From Solen grandis (taxonomy: Eukaryota; Mollusca; Bivalvia; Adapedonta; Solenidae): 64,000 nucleotides of DNA. Location: assembly GCA_021229015.1 (NCBI GenBank), contig CM037785.1, positions 42,698,304-42,762,303 on the forward strand, in the 5' to 3' direction. Of this stretch, positions 35,152 through 46,069 are shown one piece after another (positions within the stretch are counted from its first letter, which is position 1; each line of letters begins with the position of its first letter). The notes below the pieces were generated by a model that was given only the letters and a program-made list of their open reading frames with translations, made no database searches and was not told the DNA's origin. The translations under genes and the position numbers were made by a program.

Positions 35152-36328
35152 TTAACCCTTTCCCTCATATAGACTCATTTTGACGCACTCAGTAGGTACC
35201 AAATAAAGCCTGATCAGCAGAAAACCACAGCTAAACCTTACCAAATTTAACTAGAGCTATCACTGAAGGTGATTAATACCCCCGCAAAATACTTTAATGC
35301 AGGAGAAGCCAGACTTCAGGCAGAGCATAGATAAGAACCTGTATACATAGTATATTGGTTGTGATAGTAAAGTTTTTATTTAAAGTTGATAGAGAGTCAA
35401 TAATGGTTGTTTGTCACAGTAGTTTAAAAATATAAGGTTACAGTTCTTGGACACTGCACTTCTCCTAGTCGCCATCTGTTTACATTTTAAGTTTCAAGTA
35501 TATACCATGTATAATATTCGAGTTATGTTCAGGACAAGAAAAACAAGGAAAAGTAACAAAGGGAAATAACTCTGTAATTACTCTAGATAGAGTTATGGTT
35601 TTGTGCACTGCACTTCCTCATATTCTGGTTCCATTGTATGAAATTGTTTTGAAATCAACCAGTAGTTTACAAGTTAACTGGACAAGGAAAAGTAACTAAG
35701 GGAATAACTCTGTAATTCCTATAGATAGAGTTATGGTTCTTGTGCACTGCACTTCCTCATATTCTGGTTGACCATTGTATGAAATTGTTTTGAAATCCAA
35801 CCAGTAGTTTACAAGTTATACTCTGGACAAGGAAAAGTATCAAAGGGCAATAACTCTGTAATTCTTAGATGAGTTATGGTTCTTGTGCACTGCACTTCCT
35901 CTCATTGTGCTTGACCATTGTAATGAAATTGTTTTGAAATCCAATCAGTACTTTACAAGTTATACTCCGGACAAGGAAAAGTAACAAAGGGCAATAACTC
36001 TGTAATAAGTCAAGATTGAGTTATGGTTCTTGTGCAATGCACTTCCTCTCCATGTGCTTGATCATTGCATGAAGTTGTATTGAATTCCAACTTGTGGTTT
36101 TCAAGTTATGCTCCGGACAAGGAAAATGCAACGGACCGCTGGACCGACTGACCGACCAACCGACCGACCACAGGGTGACTCCTATATACCCCCCCAAACT
36201 TTGTTTCGGGGGTATAATTATAAAGTCCTCATTACCAGACCACTGAGGATCAGCGAACAGCATAAAACCTGGTTTTATGCTGTTCGCATAGGTCTTTTCA
36301 TGGTGTCCTCTATGAGGGAAAGGGTTAA
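35152..36328. mobile_element. piggyBac-type MITE (240-bp family), copy 3, split by insertion
   Basis: The left part (35152-35247) and right part (36220-36328) together make one MITE with TTAA ends and the CCCTTTCCCTCATATAG inverted repeats. The middle is a Helentron-like element. The right part also lacks the central stem segment found in other copies. Confidence 0.85.
35248..36219 (+). mobile_element. Helentron-like element, family C, nested in the MITE
   Basis: The 5' end is CTAGAGCTATCACTGAAGG, then ATTAATACCCCCGC. Four to five core units of about 140-148 bp follow, each with GTTATGGTTCTTGTGCACTG. Next come a (ACCG)n-like microsatellite (36130-36170) and a 3' hairpin, TATACCCCCCC...GGGGGTATA (36184-36217). 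Compared with uninterrupted MITEs (CAAATTTAATTATAAAG), nothing or at most two bases are duplicated at the junctions, as expected for rolling-circle transposition. Confidence 0.8.
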
Positions 36329-36536
36329 CTAACATGTATATGGTTCAATGCCCAAGATGTACATGCATATACCCACCACCCCCTTATAATTAGGGGCAAA
36401 ACAATTGATACCAAATATTGGCCAATGTTTAATGTTATAAAGGTTTATATTAGACAGGGATAGAGGTCTTAAAATCAACCTGTAAATGACTGTTGTTTGA
36501 AGGTGTCACCTAATTATGGTTTGCCTGTAAGAGGTG

Positions 36537-37035
36537 TAAGTACTTCTGAACTTATCCTACAGCTCTTATGAATATGTAAATGTAGCTGCACTTATCCTGC
36601 AGCTCTTATGAATATGTAAATACTTCTGTACTTATCCTGCAGTTCTTATGAATATGTAAATACTTCTGTACTTATCCTGCAGCTCTTATGAATATGTAAA
36701 TACTTCTGTACTTATCCTGCAGCTCTTATGAATATGTAAATACTTCTGTACTTATCCTGCAGCTCTTATGAATATGTAAATACTTCTGTACTTATCCTGC
36801 AGCTCTTATGAATATGTAAATACTTCTGTACTTATCCTGCAGCTCTTATGAATATGTAAATACTTCTGTACTTATCCTGCAGCTCTTATGAATATGTAAA
36901 TACTTTTGTACTTATCCTGCAGCTCTTATGAATATGTGTTGTATGTAAATACTTTTGTACTTATCCTGCAGCTCTTATGAATACATGTTGTATGTAAATA
37001 CTTTTGTACTTATCCTGCAGCTCTTATGAATATTT
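36537..37035. repeat. 40-bp minisatellite, left block
   Basis: About twelve copies of a 40-bp unit containing CTTATCCTGCAGCTCTTATG then AATATGTAAATACTTCTGTA. The central copies are identical. The last two units are lengthened by GTTGTATG. Confidence 0.92.
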
Positions 37036-37039
37036 GTTA

Positions 37040-38329
37040 AATCAATATTTAATATAGATATGTTGTTTTGTACTGGAAAATTATATGCAGATAGAGTTAT
37101 TAGTAAAATAAAAAACAATTTTTGGATAACTGTTTTGAAAAGTTATACAGAATATGTTAACAGTTTAGTGATCAATACAGAAACTGTTTTTTTAGATTTA
37201 CCATTGTTTTATAATCACAAATTTTTGTCTGGAGGTAATGGAATTTTTATAAAAGTTCTATATAAAAGGATTACGTTTTGTTCAAGATATTGTGAATAAT
37301 AAAGGAAAACTTTTAATGCATAGTGAAGTGGTTAAAAAAACAGGATGTTATATCAATTTTATACATTATGAAGCTCTCAGAATAAATGTGAATAGATATA
37401 AAGCGGCCTGTAAAATTGAATTCAATAATAACATAGTAAAATTTCCATTAATCAGTTCTTATTTAAAACCAATTATTGTTGGTGCGAATACCAATAAACA
37501 AGTTTATAGAAAACTCATAGCAAATAATGATATTCCAAGTAGTCAAGAAAAATGGAATAATGTTTACTCTGATTTGTCTTTACCATGGAATGATATTTAC
37601 AGTCTAACATTTCAAATTACAAGAGATTCATATATTCAATGGTTGCAAACAAGGATACTTCATAGAATATTAGGTACTAATTATTTGTTGTACAAAATGA
37701 ATATAACAGATAATAAGATGTGTACTTTTTGTAAAACAGAAGAAGAAACCATATTACATTTATTCTGGAGTTGTCCAAAACTACAGGTTATCTTTGAATT
37801 CTTAAAGCAAAAATTATCATTTATACAAAAAAATTCAGGACTTCTCAACAGTAATTATTTTATATTTGGAGTATATAAAAATACAAAGACAAAGATAGTT
37901 ATACAATATTATTTTTAGAAGTTAAAAGATATATTTTCCTATGTAAAATGAAACAAATTTTACCTAACTGTCAATCAATGATGAATAGCTTAAAATTTGC
38001 TTGGGAAATTTATAAATCTACAAAGTTGTAAGACTTTTATCTCAAATATCTTAAAGGATATTTAATCCAAAACAAAACAAAAAAAAAAATTCCCAAATTT
38101 AAATTTCCCCTACCCTTTTTTCTGTTTGTATTTCAATGTTTTTTTTTCTTTTTTTCAGACCCTATAAATTATTAATGATAATATATTGCATAAATTGTAT
38201 ATATCTTATGTATAATAATGTACGGTGTGGAGTGGGATGGCCTCGACCCACACACACCTATTGACGAGGAAAATAAATGGGGTGACCCTGATTATAGGGA
38301 CCTGAAAAAAAAAAAAAAAAAAAAAAAAA
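37040..38329 (+). mobile_element. 5'-truncated LINE with poly(A) tail (L1/Tx1-like)
   Basis: The plus-strand coding remnants are in two frames with frameshifts near 37270 and 37915. They cover the C-terminal part after the reverse transcriptase: SYIQWLQTRILHRILGTN, then CTFCKTEEETILHLFWSC, a zinc-binding CxxC...HxxxxC motif. A short 3' UTR ends in 25 A residues (38305-38329). The block order fits L1/Tx1-type elements of invertebrates. It interrupts the 40-bp minisatellite, whose units resume directly after the tail. Confidence 0.8.
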
Positions 38330-38334
38330 TATAC

Positions 38335-38520
38335 AAATATGTCTCTGTACTTATCCTGCAGCTCTCATGAATATGTAAATATATGCAGCTCTCATGAATA
38401 TGTAAACATATGCAGCTCTCATAATTATGTAGATATATCTGTATTATCTGTGGCTCCCATGAATATGTAAATATATGCAGCTCTTATAAATATGTAGATA
38501 TATCTGTACTTCATGCTGGA
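38335..38520. repeat. 40-bp minisatellite, right block (diverged)
   Basis: Units with CTGTACTTATCCTGCAGCTC and ATGAATATGTAAATATATG continue the array beyond the LINE but are shortened and diverged compared with the left block. Confidence 0.75.
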
Positions 38521-38579
38521 GCTCTCATTAATTACCAAGACTAAAGAATTTTAAATTCATTCAAGTACATGTATATTAC

Positions 38580-38658
38580 CTGCACGTCTCCTTCTTGGAC
38601 CAACGGCGTCACCTTGAATATAACTCCTACTTTGTTGGCCTTACGGAATGCAATCACA
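38580..38658 (-). CDS. Gene R penultimate coding exon
   Basis: A 79-base exon with acceptor CCTTTTTTATTGCAG and donor GTGCAG|GTAATA. After one leading base it encodes 26 residues, VIAFRKANKVGVIFKV then TPLVQEGDVQ, which run directly in phase into the terminal exon about 4.9 kb away. The other frames are closed. The previous exon must end with two spare bases, and none of the tentative upstream exons supplies this, so at least one exon is missing. It could lie in the N gap. Confidence 0.7.
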
Positions 38659-39165
38659 CTGCAATAAAAAAGGAAAACACACTTTAAGATGATTTTGTAC
38701 ATCCAATATGCATTTCCAATGAGTTTTCATAATTGTTATCTTTGAAAGTAATCCTTAATAATAATGATCTGACTACAGAAAGTAAATATATTTGCAAAGA
38801 AATGTGGAACACTTCTATTTTGCAAGTCCTTGGAACTAATGCCAAAATTAGTATACAGAGGGGTGAGAGAAGCATCTAAGCCAAAAACCAAAAAAAAAAA
38901 ACGATGTCAGCCAATGAGAATCAAGCTTGGGGAAATACAACCAATGGGAGATCCCCATGCAACAAACTGTTTTAATGGGTAATATTCTATCAAAATATTG
39001 CTAATAAAGCTATGCCAAAGCCTGAGACAAATATAATGGCTTATATTTTTTTCAACGTCTTCAAATTTGTTAAAAAAAAGTCTTGAAATTGTAATGCAAA
39101 AATTTCATATGATGTCCTACACACACATTTCAGTTTTCAATTTTGCTTTTTTTTTTTTTTTTGTA

Positions 39166-39371
39166 TTGGGGTTTACCATCGCTATGATAGTATTTCAATC
39201 ATATAGCAATGCACAGCGGTACCCGGGTAGAACCACCGACCTACCGCAAGCCTGCTGAAAGGCTTCCTCACATGAAAAATCTGAAGTCCCTACCGGGATT
39301 CGAACCCACAGCGGTGAGGGGCTGAGAGATTTGTAGTCCACGACTGTAACAGTTCAACCACGACTGCCCCT
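39166..39371 (-). mobile_element. tRNA-Ser-headed SINE, internally deleted
   Basis: Same family as the copy at 19660: minus-strand B-box GGTTCGAATCCCGG, body CATGTGAGGAAGCC and tail ATATGATTGAAATACT. The segment between the CTACCCGGGT block and the tail is deleted. A T run at 39148-39162 precedes it. Confidence 0.75.
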
Positions 39372-40210
39372 TGCTTTGTTTTATCTTAATTGCTAAATGA
39401 GTGATTGATATAAACCTGCAGTAGGACCTTAAAAAGGTTCACAATGTAATGCCTCAAAATAATCAAGCATATAGTAATAGAATTATTCATAAATCTAAGT
39501 ACTGATTCAGAACCACTATAGCCTTTACAATTATATAAAGGCATAACCAGTTTTGACTGAGTTTCAACACAATAAACTATACATGAAATGCCTTTTTATT
39601 TCAAATCACAATCATTGAAAATTATAGAACCTAAAACGTTTATGATATAAACGATTCAGCAAGTATTTATATTAAATACTTATTCACTGATGATTTGTTT
39701 GATCAGTTTACATTCTTCTCAAAACTGCAAACCAATTCAATATCTGTAAGCCTTAAACTTATAAAGCCTGCACATATAAACTTAACTTAAATAAGGAAGT
39801 TAAATCTGTTCACACAATCTTTCAGAAATCAAATGAAGTGTATAGATAAATGTTTTAACCTCCTTGTGTACAATTGGTTGTATCAAATTTAGGGGATCGT
39901 GTCTGAATACCAAATCTTTCATAACTACCCATATTAATATGAACTTAACTTCCAGAAAAAAAAATACTAAAAACATTTTTTTTAAAGCTATCCTTTATTT
40001 GTCTAAATTAAAACAATATATGAAACTAAATATAAAGGAAATCCCTATTTCTGCTTCATTTAATTCCTCAAAGCTACCAATCAAACTGTAACAACTCCTT
40101 CAAATTTCAATCAATTGCATTAGTTGGAGGAGAAATTTTCAGAATATCACGCCTTAATTATTCAAGGTAAACTCCATGTCCTGGTGGGAAGAAATAAAGA
40201 GAAATAGAGG

Positions 40211-40310
40211 NNNNNNNNNNNNNNNNNNNNNNNNNNNNNNNNNNNNNNNNNNNNNNNNNNNNNNNNNNNNNNNNNNNNNNNNNNNNNNNNNNNNNNNNNN
40301 NNNNNNNNNN
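40211..40310. other. Assembly gap (100 N)
   Basis: Exactly 100 undetermined bases, the usual placeholder for a gap of unknown size. Frames crossing it are artefacts. An exon of gene R could be missing here. Confidence 0.99.
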
Positions 40311-40319
40311 GAGACAGAT

Positions 40320-40560
40320 ATAGTACTGCAACAATGCAGTATGGTGCCATAGGCATTTGGCATGATACCTTATCCAGTCACATTATCCTTACACTGAGCC
40401 AAATAGTCCTTGAAAAACCCTTATTTGCTGAGCACCAACAAAGGGAGCTATACCAGTACCATTTTTTACGACTTTGGTATGTTTCAGCCAATGACTGAAC
40501 CCATGACCTCACAGGGGATGGTCACAGGTGTAAAGTTTGTTAGTTTGTTTGTTGGGTCCC
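40320..40560. mobile_element. SINE-like fragment next to the gap
   Basis: CCAGTCACATTATCCTTACAC and CTGAGCCAAATAGTCC resemble the block at 34830. On the minus strand GGTCATGGGTTCAGTCATTG looks like a decayed B-box region. Confidence 0.35.
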
Positions 40561-40641
40561 ACTGACAGTATATCAGTCATTTGGAGACGATGTTTACTTG
40601 CGACAGATATAGTGCTGCCAAACTACAGTATCACACTATAG

Positions 40642-41140
40642 ACGCTATGATACAACAGGGAAGCAAACGCAGATGTTATGGACTTTTAATGGTAACTGAA
40701 CAAGCAAATGACATGTACTTTTGAAATCAATACAAACCTGATATGCCTGTACGCTGACACAGTTATGCACTGCTTTAATTTCTAAACAAGAGCTATTACA
40801 GAAGGTGATAAATACCCATTCTACATAGCCTTGACTCAACAATGTAACAAGACCAAAAGTAGGTCAAAGGTCAAGGTAAAGGCCAAATGCATAAGAAGAG
40901 GCCCATTCACTTAAGCAACTGTCCAAGTATTGAAGCAATCCAGTGAAGCACATAGAAGTTATAGCAGATTAACCAAAAGGTAAACCTGTCCAGATGCTAC
41001 TTTTCACATCAAAAACTGTGTTCGGTTAACTTACGCTCACATTTGTTATGGATTTGGTTCCCTGCTTATATACTCTAAATGCTATGATACAACAGGGAAG
41101 CAAACGCAGATGTTATGGAATTTTAATGGTAACTGAACAC
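40642..41140. repeat. 57-bp direct repeat flanking a Helentron-like 5' end
   Basis: GCTATGATACAACAGGGAAG and the following bases occur at 40642 and again at 41083 with about one mismatch in 57 bp. Between them, AACAAGAGCTATTACAGAAGG at about 40786 begins a family C-like 5' end without the rest of the element. This is a local duplication or an assembly effect near the gap. Confidence 0.65.
41035..41061 (-). CDS. Candidate internal exon of gene R, next to a local duplication
   Basis: A 27-base segment between acceptor ATATAAGCAG and donor GAGC|GTAAGTTA. In phase 0 it encodes GTKSITNVS and would follow the 41833-41861 segment without a phase break. However, it lies beside a duplicated 57-bp block and close to the assembly gap, and its phase does not fit the 38.6 kb exon directly. 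Confidence 0.25.
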
Positions 41141-41832
41141 GGGAAGGACTGTTTTCCTTAGAAGTCCCCAATGATTTTTTTTTTTAAACCTGAGGCTTTC
41201 AAATAGAGAAAATAAAATGGGAAATTATACAATAATGAAAGTGTTTAAGATTAATAGTAAAATTATCTAGTTATAGGTGACATATGCCATAGAAAGCTTT
41301 GAATCAACATAATTATAAATTATGACAATATCAAAAATTTTATTAAAATTTCATGAAAAATTTCTTTAGAAAAAAAAAAATAGGGAAAATATGATAGTTA
41401 TTGTGGGAAAAAAGGTCAGTTTTTGGCTAGGGGAAAGAGCCTGTATAGTTAATTCATTGAGAAAAAAAATTAACCTGGTCCCTATATAGATATATGGGAG
41501 GACTCAAACTTTAATGACCTTGGATTCCATTTTTAGAATCCTAGGAAGAACTGAGGTTATAAAAGCTGAACCTCAGTCAGCGGTGATTCATGTCCAATTA
41601 CTACTACAGAAACATCTTTCTCCAACATTAAAACCGAGATACAGCTCTTTTTTCAATCTATAATTCACATATAACTTATCACCTGCAATTTCCCTACGTA
41701 AAAGGAAACCAAAATGCAATTTGTGTATCAGAGATGCTATATATCTTTTTGTAACATCATTATTCTCCACTTATACATAAATATAACAGAATAATCAATA
41801 AGCTACATGTCTCAGGTTCTCTCCATACTTAC

Positions 41833-41861
41833 ATAACCATACACAAGATATCCGATCATCC
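41833..41861 (-). CDS. Candidate internal exon of gene R
   Basis: A 29-base segment between a good acceptor (TTGCCTCCTTGTAG) and a strong donor (TTAT|GTAAGTATGG). In one frame it encodes MIGYLVYGY, hydrophobic and aromatic like the end of a membrane helix, finishing in phase 0. Short exons are easy to find by chance, so this needs transcript support. Confidence 0.33.
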
Positions 41862-41907
41862 CTACAAGGAGGCAAGATGACTTGTAAACAATTGATACAG
41901 TTAAGAT

Positions 41908-42149
41908 TTAACCCTTTCCCTCATATAGACTCATTTTGACGCAGTCAATAGGTACCACATAAAGCCTGATCTGCAGAAAACCACAGTTAAACCTTACCAA
42001 ATTTAATTATAAAGTCCTCATTTCCAGACCACTGAGGAGCAGCGAACAGCATAAAACCTGATCAGCCTGCGAGTTACTCGCAGGCTGATCTGTTTTTATG
42101 TTGTTCGCATAGGTCTTTTCATGGTTTCCTCTATGAGGGAAAGGGTTAA
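41908..42149. mobile_element. piggyBac-type MITE (240-bp family), copy 4
   Basis: TTAA-bounded, with both terminal inverted repeats and the central GTTACTC hairpin intact. Confidence 0.9.
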
Positions 42150-43820
42150 GATAAGATTAGCCTAATCTGCAAACATGTAGCATATCTTTATCTTCTTATC
42201 TGTTTTGAAATATTTCCAGACTTTGAATAAACACCTGAGATTTTTATCAAAAATACTGTAACTGCAACGTTCATAACAACAAAAACAGTGATGCTGGAAA
42301 GTTAATTTCTACAAAATTTAGATTCTGGAAGGCTAACTAATATTTCAAAAACAGCTATCAACTACCGGAAATGAAAACATCTTCTGTAGTCATCTCTCTC
42401 TCTCTCTCTCTCTGACCTTAATTATTATCTATCTTCAAACACTAAGTAAATGTTTTCCTCCTGTTATACTGTTAATACAGGAGAGATGAGTACAAGAGCT
42501 ACAGAAGAAGTTTAATTGCTGATGTTCATTCTGATAATCTACCTGGATAGAACTAAAGCCTTTACATAATGCTGTGTAGCAAGGCCTGTATGCAATTACT
42601 GGAAGCCAAAACTACTGTCAGACAAAGTAAGAAAAAGAAAATATTCACATAACTGCGGAATACCATGTTAACATCCAACACCCATTAGTTGTGTACAGAG
42701 TCCAATTAATGAATGTTGATCCCAGTTAACAACAGACTCTGACCTGATGAATGAAAAATGAGAAAAGATGCCTCTGAACTGTATAAAATAACTGGCCACA
42801 ACATGTCATCAATTCAGTTCAATACTTTTTCCCTTTCTTAAAATATATATGTAAAGACAGGAAGAAAAATTTGCTTTCATTTTGCATCACGATATCCTAT
42901 CAAAGTGTATATGGCATAAATATACTGACTTGATTTTACCTAATTACATATTTTTTCATTAAGAATAAAAGCTCTATATATATATTCATTTTGATATCTC
43001 ATGCAATCACAGGCAGGAGAAACCAACAATCAACAGCCCATTCTAGAAATAAGTCTTCAAGCTTCTCCTTACTTATTATACACAAGGTGGCCCTTGGATA
43101 TTTCTACTTTTGAAACAGACTTCCCTTATGGATATACTTTACTTATACTCACTAAAAATCATGAGGATGTACCATGCATAGTTTCAGAAAATTTATTTAA
43201 AAAAATAACACAAGCACACACAACAAATTATAAATGTATATTTTTCAGTTAAGTTCCCCTCAAACAGAGAATAACATTTTCATTAAGTTTATAAAGGATT
43301 TAATATATGATTTTTTTTTAGGAACATATAAATTAAAGCCTGCAGGTGAGATTAATACATGGAGTGATAAATACAGTCACTAATTTCTTGACATTATTTG
43401 TTTCTTCATCCATCAGGTACAGAATTTAAAGATCATCAACATCATCATCATCATCATTAGAAACAAGATCTTTAGTTATGCCTGAAGTCCATTACAACTT
43501 GTATAGCAGGATGGCAGGTCACTGTTTTATGTTCTTATTTCCTCACGATAATACAGCAATTTCCTGAATATACCAGTGGCATCTTTTGAGGCAAAATTCG
43601 ACCAAACATAAGCAGGATTTGTCTGAAAAGTGTGATATACTGTATACAGATTGTGAATAAAATCCTGAAACTGTGCCAGAATTATGGCCTCATCACATTA
43701 ACTAAGCTTCATACTGAGGTGCTGAGACTGCAGATCTGATGCAGGTTTATTAAACAGGTTGAGGCAAGAATCTTCTATTATCTATCTTAGGCACTAAGTA
43801 CTGTCCCAACACAGAATTAG
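42150..43820. other. Intron sequence with microsatellites only
   Basis: A (TC)n tract at 42392-42412 and an (ATC)n tract at 43437-43458. A segment at 42596-42553 has splice-like borders on the minus strand but poor support. The 83-codon plus-strand frame at 43001 has no recognised domain. Confidence 0.4.
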
Positions 43821-43829
43821 TATTTCATT

Positions 43830-44765
43830 TAAAGGTACCCAGTATGTCGCTACTCATTTATAAAAAAAAATTAAAAAAAAAATTAATGACCTTATAATTT
43901 AATAAGAAGGTAGGTAACTTCTTCCACTGAAAACATACATCATGTCGTTTCAATTGCCTTAACTCCTTTAAAAATTGGTGGAATTTCATAAATTATTTTG
44001 CGTGGAAGGGATGAATAAAGACATTCAAGTACAAAAAAACACCTCCTTGCCAAAGGAATTGCGCTTCAACAGTTCGCGAAGTCGAGAAGAGATCTGACCA
44101 ACAGAATCTCGCCAATTTCTTCCGTGGAAAACTACAGAAAAACTAAAGCCACAATATCAGTAATGAATTGTATGGATAGATACTAATGAAAGAATCAAAT
44201 ATACCTAAAATGAAAACTTGTGCTGACTTGAAAGCCATTGTTTTGAGAAGACTTTGTGACTGAATTGAAAACAAAACTTCATCAGCAATGTCACCGAGAT
44301 GCGTAGCTATTCACTGGTCGATTCTGATGAATTTTTAAAAAGGTACAAAAAAGGCTGCATAAGATAAATATGAAATAACAAGTATTTATTTTAGGTTTAT
44401 ATGTTTCTTTTATCTGTACCTGTCAATACAATTTAACATTGATATTGTGGCTTTAGTTTTAAACAGGCGAGATTCTGTCGATCAGATCTCTTCCAACCAA
44501 ACACGTTTTTGATTTCGTCAAACTGTTGTAACGCGATTCAGTTGGCAATGGGGTACCTGATTGTCTTTATCCATCCCTTCCTCGCAAAATAAGTTCAATT
44601 TTATGAAAATCCACTCATTTTTAAAAGAGTTACAGCAATTGAAGCAACATGATGTGCGTTTTCAATCCCAGAAGAAGTAACGAATCTTCTTATCATACAT
44701 AAGGTTTTTTGTTGTTTTTTTAACGCAGCAGTTTTTCAGTCAAAGCATCATACCGGATACCTTTG
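43830..44765. mobile_element. Foldback MITE with ~340-bp arms and 8-bp duplication
   Basis: The ends are TAAAGGTACCCAGTATG and the complement of CAAAGGTATCCGGTATG. The arms stay alignable for about 340 bases; the left has GAGAAGAGATCTGACC and ACTAAAGCCACAATATCAG, and the right has their complements. Both sides are flanked by ATTTCATT (43822-43829 and 44766-44773), an 8-bp target duplication. An 8-bp duplication suggests hAT or another 8-bp superfamily. It has no coding capacity. Confidence 0.85.
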
Positions 44766-44872
44766 ATTTCATTGGCAACCTTTTAATGTGCAAGGGGTAT
44801 CTAAGTAACACAACTTCTTTTCTTGTATGTATTCTTTGAAGAAAAAAATCTCAGAATTACTAAATCTATATA

Positions 44873-45868
44873 CAGTGTAACCTCTGAAATCCGGACCCTC
44901 CAAAATCCGGAAACTTCTGAAATCCGGACGATTTTCTTGGTCCCAAAATTTCCCCTTCTGTTTATATGTAAATAATACCTCTGAATTCCGGAACCTCTAA
45001 ATTCTGAATTCCGTACAATAATTTTGTGCGTATTGGGTTATATCAATGCTATTTTACCTCTGAACCTTTGAAATCCAAACAGTGCTACTAGCTTGACAGG
45101 TAATCCCCTAATTTTCTCCCTGATAGATTGTTTATTAATCAGCAGTGATCACTATTTTTACACGTATTAGAATCACAGTTAGTCTATAATTTTGACAAGC
45201 ATAAGAATCATAACATGTTTGCGCCTCCAAGATTGCGCTGGCAAATACATAGGCAATTAGATAGTGACACATTGTAAATGATTAAAGTGGGGATAAGTGG
45301 ATTAATTGATTTTTTTTTTTGCAACAAACATCATTAAGTGTAATTCTGGTATTGTTAGAAGCATAATTAATTTGGATGCATGGGAAAATGTGTTGGTTTT
45401 TGTAAAAATTAAAAGTTGAAAGAAAGAAAGAAATAAAGAAAGAAATAAAGAAAAAAGACAAGTAATGCTTGGAATCAACATTAGCATAACCCATTTTGAC
45501 ATAAAAATGCCAAATAGAGAAAGAGAGAGAGGGAAATATAAGGCAAGTAGAGAGAGAGAGAGAAGAAAAAGGAAGGGAGGGGGAGAGAAAGAGAAGTAAG
45601 ATAACTGATTATTGGAATTCACATAAAAAAACAACAAATATATACATGTATAAGGTAAAGCTTCAAATGATTTGATGATAATTACACTTAGCAAATAATA
45701 CAAACACTGTTACACATGTAAGCAAAAATGACACTATTCACAACCATTAATAAATATCAATACAAATGTGCTAGTCTAATTCAATCCAGACTTCTGAATT
45801 CCGGAAACCTCCAAAATCCGAACTTTTTGGTCAGTCCTACGGGTGTTCAGATTTCAGAGGTTACACTG
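44873..45868. mobile_element. pogo/Tigger-like non-autonomous element, 996 bp
   Basis: The terminal inverted repeats are CAGTGTAACCTCTGAAATC on both ends, flanked by TA. Subterminal copies of AAATCCGGA and related motifs are frequent. The interior has GAAA and GA microsatellites and no transposase. The TA duplication and CAGTG start fit the Tc1/mariner-pogo group. Confidence 0.82.
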
Positions 45869-45898
45869 TATAATTATTGGATGACCTGTCAGTGCATT

Positions 45899-46065
45899 AC
45901 AGTGGAACCTCTCTGCAGCAACATCTGCCACAGTCACAGAAAAGTGTTGCTGCTGAGAGGTGTTGCTGTACAGAGGTATCACCTGTGACCAGAGAAAACC
46001 AATAGGAGGGAAAAAAAAAGTTGCTGCTAATAGGTAGCTGTTGCTCAGTGCTGTTTTGGGAGGTT
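45899..46065. mobile_element. Fragment of a related CAGTGGAACCTC element
   Basis: TTACAGTGGAACCTCTCTGC begins 31 bases after the pogo-like element and resembles its end. Repeats of GTTGCTGCTGAGAGG and GTTGCTGCTAATAGG follow. No clean second end was found. Confidence 0.45.
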
Positions 46066-46069
46066 TTTT

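Noticed and set aside
33805..37035. CRISPR-like arrays (38-bp and 40-bp periods).
   Set aside because: The repeats are contiguous with no unique spacers, in an animal genome; they are minisatellites.
43001..43252. Plus-strand 83-codon frame as an exon.
   Set aside because: No splice sites of quality and no recognisable domain.
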